Assembly: GCA_014904985.1 (NCBI GenBank)
Contig: MU128936.1
Span: 328,200-392,199 of the forward strand
DNA: 64,000 nucleotides
Origin: Hydnum rufescens UP504
Taxonomy: Eukaryota; Basidiomycota; Agaricomycetes; Cantharellales; Hydnaceae
Reading direction: 5' to 3'
Part shown: in pieces, positions 57,985-64,000 of the stretch
Position numbering within the stretch: position 1 is the stretch's first letter
How the letters are laid out: each line of letters starts with the position of its first letter
Program-made: the position numbers and the translations under genes
The notes under the pieces: model-generated
Databases searched by the model: none
What the model was told of the DNA's origin: nothing
The model's input: only the letters and a program-made list of their open reading frames with translations

Positions 57985-60900
57985 GAAAAAGCCTAAATGC
58001 GGTAACTATATAGACCAATATAAAAGGGTGGATTAGATGATACTCTATAATAACTTTGGATCATAGCCAATTACATAATACAATGATTCCTATTAAAAAA
58101 AGCCTAAATGCGGAAATTGGATGAGGTACATCCAAATAACCACTGAGCAGATCATTCTGAAATTTTGTACATAATTAGATGCTACTTCTATGCAAATTAT
58201 ATCAAGATTTCAGCCAAATTGGTGCAGGGGTTATGAAGATATGAGGCAAACAAGTCTGGACATTGAAAATTCATTTCCTCCCCTTGCAGAATAGTTAGAG
58301 ACTTGAAAATTTTCACAAATCCATACAATATAATTTACTAATCATGTACCAAAAATCAGCCCAATTCACACACTTGAAGGGAATGAACTGGACAATAGGT
58401 ACCAGAAGCACTGGAAATTGCCCAAATGTAAGGAGTGCAAGGATCATTCTGAAATCTGGTATGTGATTAGATACTGTTTAGGCAAAGACCATATCAAAAT
58501 TTCAGCCAGATCCACTCAGTAAGTACAGAGATATGAGGGAAACAGGTTTAAACATTGAAAATCAATTTACTCCCCCCACAGACAAGATATGGACTTGAAA
58601 TTAGACATGGGTCATGATCATATAATTAACTAACCATGTGCCAAAAATCAGCATATTCTGTTTACTTCTAGACATTCAACTCCCTTTTCAGGCAAAAAGA
58701 GAACAACAAGCTACCATGAATGTTAAACAGTTTAAATTACACCCAAAATAGGTGGAATGGGCTTATAATATTATAGCCCTGACTGTATCCAAAAATGGAA
58801 TTAATTGGATGTGTGGAAGTAGCTAAAATTGAGGGGGAGGGGGAGGAAGATCAAAAGTGAATTACATAAGATGTAGAGAAGGGGTGGCTCTGATATTACA
58901 CCACTGAGTTAATACATATATGGGGAGTGTACATGCCAGATATCAGCCCAACTGGACTCCATTTAGGCAGTGTTCCACAGGCCTCCCCCCTAAACAACAA
59001 TTTCCTCCCCAGAGCCTTCCATCCATGTAATTCCCCTGAAAATGCACACTTGGGTCATCCAAACACATCTATAGCATTCCTCAAAATTTCAGATTTATGA
59101 CTCCAGTGTTAGAGTCTCCATAATATTTTCAAGTTTCACTGAGATACACCCTCCAGTTGGGACACTTCCAGGGCTCCAATGACTCTGAATTTTTGTAGGT
59201 CACACCTGCTCATCATTTGAGGCTCAGCCCCACATTTTCAGCCCATTCTGAGCACTTTTGACATTTGTCACATGACCAAGATCTTCCCCTCCCCCTGCTT
59301 CACTCAGTCATCCAATTTGTGTAGATATTGTTTCCATCTGCAGTGGTAGTATGTGACAGTGCATGATTCAAATTTCAGGAGATTCCATGCAATATTGATT
59401 GAGTTATTCAAGAAACATTCTAGATCAATTCAATTTGGGGGTCAGAACAGCAGTATTTCCACTAAATACTGCTGTTCTGACCCCAAATTGAATTGATCTG
59501 AAATGTTTCTTGAATAGCTCAATCAATATTGCATGGAATCTCCTGAAATTTGAATCATGCACTGTCACACACTACTACTACAGATGGCAACAAAGTCCAC
59601 ACAAATTGGATGACTGAGTGAAGCAGGGGGAGGGGAAGATCTTGGTCATGTGACAAATGCCAAAAGTGCTCAGAATGGGCTGAAAATGTGGGGCTGAGCC
59701 TCAAATGATGAGCAGGTGTGACCTACAAAAATTCAGAGTCATTGGAGCCCTGGAAGTGTCCCAACTGGAGGGTGTATCTCAGTGAAACTTGAAAATATTA
59801 TGGAGACTCTAACACTGGAGTCATAAATCTGAAATTTTGAGGAATGCTATAGATGTGTTTGGATGACCCAAGTGTGCATTTTCAGGGGAATTACATGGAT
59901 GGAAGGCTCTGGGGAGGAAATTGTTGTTTAGGGGGGAGGCCTGTGGAACACTGCCTAAATGGAGTCCAGTTGGGCTGATATCTGGCATGTACACTCCCCA
60001 TATATGTATTAACTCAGTGGTGTAATATCAGAGCCACCCCTTCTCTACATCTTAGGTAATTCACTTTTGATCTTCCTCCTCCCCCTCAATTTAAGCTACT
60101 TCCACACATCCAATTAATTCCATTTTTGGATACAGTCAGGGCTATAATATTATAAGCCCATTCCACCTATTTTGGGTGTAATTTAAACTGTTTAACATTC
60201 ATGGTAGCTTGTTGTTCTCTTTTTGCCTGAAAAGGGAGTTGAATGTCTAGAAGTAAACAGAATATGCTGATTTTTGGCACATGGTTATTTAATTATATGA
60301 TCATAACTCATGTCTAATTTCAAGTCCATACCTTGTCTGTGGGGGAGTAAATTGATTTTCAATGTTTAAACCTGTTTCCCTCATATCTCTGTACTTACTG
60401 AGTGGATCTGGCTGAAATTTTGATATGGTCTTTGCCTAAACAGTATCTAATCACATACCAGATTTCAGAATGATCCTTGCACTCCTTACATTTGGGCAAT
60501 TTCCAGTGCTTCTGGTACCTATTGTCCAGTTCACTCCCTTAAAGTAGGTAGATTGGGCTGATGTTTTGCACATAATTAGTACATTGTGTAGTTATGCTCT
60601 GTGCAAATTTTCAAGTCCCCAGCTATTTTTCTGGGGAGAAAATGAATTTTTAATGTCCAGACTTGTTTCCTTCATATCTCCATAACCTATGCATGAATTT
60701 GGCTGAAATTTTTATATGATTTGCGTTGAGGTGATCCCTAATCACATGCCAAATTTCAGAGCAATATGCCCAGCGCTTATTTCTCGGCAAGTTCTGGTGG
60801 TTCCAGTGATGTTTTACTGCTCTCATTGTTTCAGGCACTAATCATTGGCCCTTGGCCTGATTTTTCACTCTATTGGGGTCCCTAGAGGCCCATCCATCTA

Positions 60901-61088
60901 TCCCAGGCACCTCCCCCTGGTCCTGGGCCCCATTGGGCTGGATGCTTAAATGTTTTTTGGATGCACTTCATCCAATTTCCGCATTTAGGCATTTTTTTAA
61001 ATAGGAAACACTGTATAATGTAATGGGATATTATCTAATGCACCCATCCCCATTGGGCTATCTGATTACCGCATTTAGGCTTTTTTAT
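57985..61088. repeat. 3.1-kb palindrome (foldback-type element)
   Basis: Two arms of about 1.5 kb are inverted copies around a 5-nt centre (CCACT, 59459-59463). The arms are roughly 95% or more alike over 58390-60530 and more diverged outward. Each outer end has two copies of GCCTAAATGCGG about 110 bp apart (57990 and 58104; inverse at 60980 and 61067). Within an arm a unit of about 300 bp is repeated (58150 and 58445: GATCATTCTGAAAT, AAATTTCAGCC, GATATGAGG, CATTGAAAAT). No coding frame. An element with long TIRs and almost no interior fits best. Confidence 0.82.
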
Positions 61089-61720
61089 TATACAGTATAT
61101 CTTGTGTATATATTAATTATTAAGTTTGTTGACTGACATTTTGCAAAGTGCTCATAAATGAGGCACTTGACATTGCTTGATGTCAAAATATTGTCAAATT
61201 GTAATTGCCGGTTGTCAAATTCAGCTTTTTGATCATCACTTGACATCAAACTTGATTTCAGCCATTTAGGCCTACCTAAGTCATCAACGTGTCCCTCCTT
61301 TTAAGGCCCCTCTATATGGCTGACCAGGCTGCATGCACAGGGGTGGTTCATATGGGGGATGAATGGAAAGTTGATATAACACTGGGAGTACCATAAAAGG
61401 TGACTTCCCAAATGTCCTGCATGGTTCACACAGGAGCATCAGGTTGGGTGGATAGTTTGATCTCTTGACTTACCCAGGTTTCGAACTGGGGCAATGCCAA
61501 AAAGAACAGTAACTTATACCAGGTGACCCATTGTGCTGTGGCAGCAGACACAACAGTCAGTAATCTTGGATGTATATAATATCATCTTGATGCCAGGTGA
61601 GCCAAGTTCTCATCCTGATGTTGCTCTCAATGGCTGACCCTTACTTGTACTAGTCAGACAGCTTAATGGAATGACTGAACACATATAGAATCAATAAATT
61701 TGGACCAACAATGAAGAAGT
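61089..61720. other. Spacer after the palindrome
   Basis: Has a cluster of TGTCAA / TTGACATCAA words (61133-61256), which with the next 150 bp resembles, inverted, 49620-49795. The tRNA-like element lies at 61470-61560. No gene. Confidence 0.4.
61470..61560 (-). ncRNA. tRNA-like Pol III promoter (SINE head candidate)
   Basis: On minus, CAGCACAATGG (61538-61528) fits box A (TRGCNYARNGG, first base off) and AGTTCGAAACC (61487-61477) fits box B (GGTTCGANNCC, first base off). CCCAG and CTGGG flank box B as a T-arm stem. Spacing of about 40 bp is within the tRNA range. No good acceptor stem is seen, so a tRNA-derived SINE or tRNA relic is more likely than a working tRNA. Its 3' end is not defined. 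Confidence 0.45.
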
Positions 61721-61721
61721 A

Positions 61722-63672
61722 TCATACATCATTGAATTTTGGATACTGGGGACAATCTCTTGTCAAGTCCAGTTTGATATGCAAGCAGAGGATCTTTGGA
61801 GAAACCAAACGTTTCATCTGCAACTGGATTGGTGGTGAGAGTGCTCCCAAAAGCTGCACTAGCCATCCGGCATATGCAACAAATGACACTGTGAACTGGC
61901 CCTTCAGTAGGCCACATGGTGACAACAAAACCAGCACCAAAGGCATGATGTTTATGAGCACACATAAGGAGCTCCATGTGGTGAAGAGGAAGGTCAATGG
62001 AAGTTGGTGGTAATGAAGCAAGCTTTTGGATCAACCACTCTGTATCAAACTCAACACATTGAAGTCAACACAACCTGTCGAGCTTTGACACCGCAGGGCC
62101 AATTACGGGAGGGAAAGTGTCATAGCTGAGGAAGATATTGCCATAGGAAGCCCTGTCAGCACGTTCCTTCAAGTATCAGGGTGCCAGGTTCAAAAGGTCT
62201 TCAAGTTCCTTCTTAGTACGAGTGTGAGCATAAGCTTGATCCACATATTCCAGATCCTTGTGACTTGTGAACCAATCAGATGGTGCACTTGGTTCATCAA
62301 TTGTGTTGACTCCAACCTCTGCCCCACGAGCCCTGCCCCACCCTTGTAAAACATCTTGCAATTTGTCACGTTTCTGCTGACTTTTTAACAGTAACTGGAC
62401 ATTTATTTTGGTTTTCCGGCATAGTCTTCTAGAGGCAATAACCTGTGGGTACAGATCTAGCCAAACCTCAGGCTCCTTGAAGCCATCTGGAAGGGGACCA
62501 ACATCAATGGCAAACCACTGGCCAAGTTTGACAGGCTCATGAGCTGCTCCAGTCATTTTGGCAATGGGACCAGAAACAACACTAGGATGAGCAATGATCC
62601 TATGAGAACCACTAATGGGTCCACCAGGACCACTGGCAATCATTGTTCCAGAACCAGTTACATGACTTAGATTGCCATGAGAAACTGCTGAGTGAATCAA
62701 GATTATAAGAAATAAGGATAACTCTCTAGGGTGAGATGTTAACATACAATTAAAACCTCATCCCACAGCTCGTCTAGCACCAAGAGGGGAAGTGGGAATC
62801 ATAGGACATGTGCTGGATGCATGGCGCTGCTGTGAATTTTCCCTCCAATCATCATCCACAGGTGCCCTTGGGTCATGTGCCAACCTTCTCCCTCCTGAAA
62901 TTACTGGTCACTCATCCCTCTGCATTGGATGTGCCCAATTGTGCGCATGAGGATATGCATTGTCCCAATGAGGACGAGACCCAGGCAAACAGGAATGGGG
63001 ATCATGGTCGCGTGGCCTATACTGGTCTTCATGCGGAACATGGCAAGACACATTGAAGCCTGTACTAAGGTGGGAATGAGGGGGGGAGCGAGGAGGTGAA
63101 CATGAATGTGAATGATGAGAATGGTAATGAGAATGAGAATGAGAACGAGAATGGGGACAGGGATGGGGACCAGGACCAGGACCAGAATGAGAGGGTGAAT
63201 AAGATCATGTAGAAGGATGTGAATAAGTCTTAGTCTGAAATTGGCCAATGTGGTTCACAGGTGAAGTCTGTTGCCTGTCAAGAACACTGGGGGAAACCTG
63301 TGGAGGCAAAGAATTTTGAATGGTAGGAACAGTGACAGATTTAGTCTGAGCTCCCCCCCCCATGTCCTCCAGCTCCAAAAAGTAAGAATCGGGTGACAGA
63401 GAGACTATAAGGGAGGGGGAACAAAGGGGCTCTTTCTGAGCAATTGGAGCCGACATAGATGGGGGAAGTGTGGACTCACATAAAAAGGATTCTTGTGGAC
63501 TGGACTCAGGAGTGGGCTTGTGAGGTGCAGGCTCAGGGGTGGGCTCGCGAGGTGTGGGCTTGGGGGTGGGCTCATGAGGTGCGGGCTCGGGAGTGGGCTC
63601 GCAAGGTGCGGGCTTGGGGGTGGGCTCTTGAGGCATGGGCTCTGGAGTGGGCTCATGAGGTGTGGGCTTCAC
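61722..63672 (-). pseudogene. Unrecognised Pro-rich repeat protein gene
   Basis: Minus-strand pieces: 63672-63205 (MKPTPHEPTPEP..., a 9-residue Pro/Glu repeat), 62745-62176 and 62034-61729. The middle piece reads KLGQWFAIDVGPLPDGFKEP, LYPQVIASRRLCRKTKINVQ and DWFTSHKDLEYVDQAYAHTR. The last reads IDLPLHHMELLMCAHKHHAF, GFVVTMWPTEGPVHSVICCI and a Cys pair. Between 62170 and 62040 the frame holds stops. The blocks look like one gene with conserved C-terminal domains, but I do not know the family. 62746-63204 contains a (GAATGA)-type simple repeat (63100-63200) and no clear exon. Confidence 0.45.
63505..63672. repeat. Six tandem 27-bp repeats
   Basis: Units of the type GGGCTCATGAGGTGYGGGCT code on minus for a nonapeptide (PTPEPAPHE and variants: PTPKPAPCE, PTPKPTPRE). 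Variation is mainly at CG/TG positions. Confidence 0.85.
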
Positions 63673-63839
63673 CTGATGCTGTAGACTTATTGCATCACAT
63701 ACAGTAACTTACCACAAGTTTTTTGCATCAATTACGGTAAGTTACCGTTACCATGTTTTGATGCATCAGGTCAGCTGTTGCATCAGAGCTGTGGCAACCC
63801 CGGGCATTTTAATATCAGCCAATGGCTCAGTTGGGTTCT

Positions 63840-64000
63840 TAATGGATTTGCATCCAATCATTTCCTATTTAGGATAATTTCCATACTGGGTTTGGGGTGG
63901 CTAAAAATATTATATAATGATTCCTAAATGGTATCCAGTTACATAATACACTGATTCCTATTGAAAAAAAGCCTAAATGCGGAAATTAAATGAACTACAT
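63840..64000. repeat. Start of another GCCTAAATGCGG-type element, cut by window end
   Basis: 63937-64000 (CAGTTACATAATACA, GATTCCTATTGAAAAAAAG, GCCTAAATGCGGAAATT) matches the left arm of the palindrome at 58067-58118 in the same orientation. The rest lies beyond base 64000. Confidence 0.7.

Noticed and set aside
60650..60838. 62-codon minus frame in the palindrome arm
   Set aside because: No start context or conservation. It arises from the repeated, non-coding arm sequence.
1..64000. CRISPR array, rRNA or ordinary tRNA genes
   Set aside because: No regularly spaced identical short repeats, no rRNA-like conserved blocks, and only one degenerate tRNA-like promoter (61.5 kb) seen. The tandem repeats present are protein-coding or TIR-associated.

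Overview
The window looks like a basidiomycete (probably Agaricomycete) chromosome segment. The genes have many 48-90 bp GT..AG introns, the housekeeping proteins are fungal, and the accessory DNA is what Agaricomycetes carry: NACHT-WD40 receptors, chromodomain Gypsy elements, DUF6589 proteins and RecQ-like helicases. I do not assign a genus. All exon models were built by eye from reading frames, splice sites and family motifs.

1-12,676 is gene-dense euchromatin with ordinary CpG content. It holds SWI1 (SWI/SNF ARID subunit, minus, 3' end outside the window), GRR1 (F-box/LRR, plus), an unrecognised coiled-coil/Ser-rich protein (minus), ALG8 (ER glucosyltransferase, plus, 12 exons) and a small SBDS-domain protein (RTC3-like, plus). 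Both divergent pairs are extremely tight: the SWI1 and GRR1 start codons are 24 bp apart, and the best ATGs of ALG8 and the coiled-coil gene share one CATG.

14,292-23,066 is a three-level nest. A TIR element with an 8-bp target duplication (hAT-like, non-autonomous) was entered by a Tad/I-type LINE with a 15-bp duplication. The LINE was then entered by a small Copia-derived TR-GAG element with 113-114 bp LTRs, a 5-bp duplication and an initiator-Met half-tRNA primer site. 23,232-26,376 is a NACHT-WD40 NLR-type gene with two frame breaks. Its NACHT half is CpG-normal and its WD40 half is CpG-depleted.

26,377-31,218 is CpG-poor DNA without recognisable genes. 31,224-42,977 is a complete chromovirus-type Ty3/Gypsy element: 575-578 bp LTRs, GAAGG duplication, gag with collagen-like Gly-Pro repeats, pol with a chromodomain, and a large extra 3' coding region. 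It is decayed by transition mutations, and its RT active site reads YIDN.

42,978-64,000 is CpG-poor repeat territory. Its centrepiece is a 7,442-bp transposon-like unit (50,496-57,937) with 137-bp TIRs and a perfect 9-bp target duplication. It carries a RecQ-like helicase and a DUF6589 protein pointing towards each other. I consider this the best candidate for an undescribed system. Next to it are a 3.1-kb palindrome, a decayed relative of the same TIR family, inverted CpG-rich tandem repeats (one set splitting the DUF6589 gene), a tRNA-like Pol III promoter and two unrecognised conserved-looking genes.
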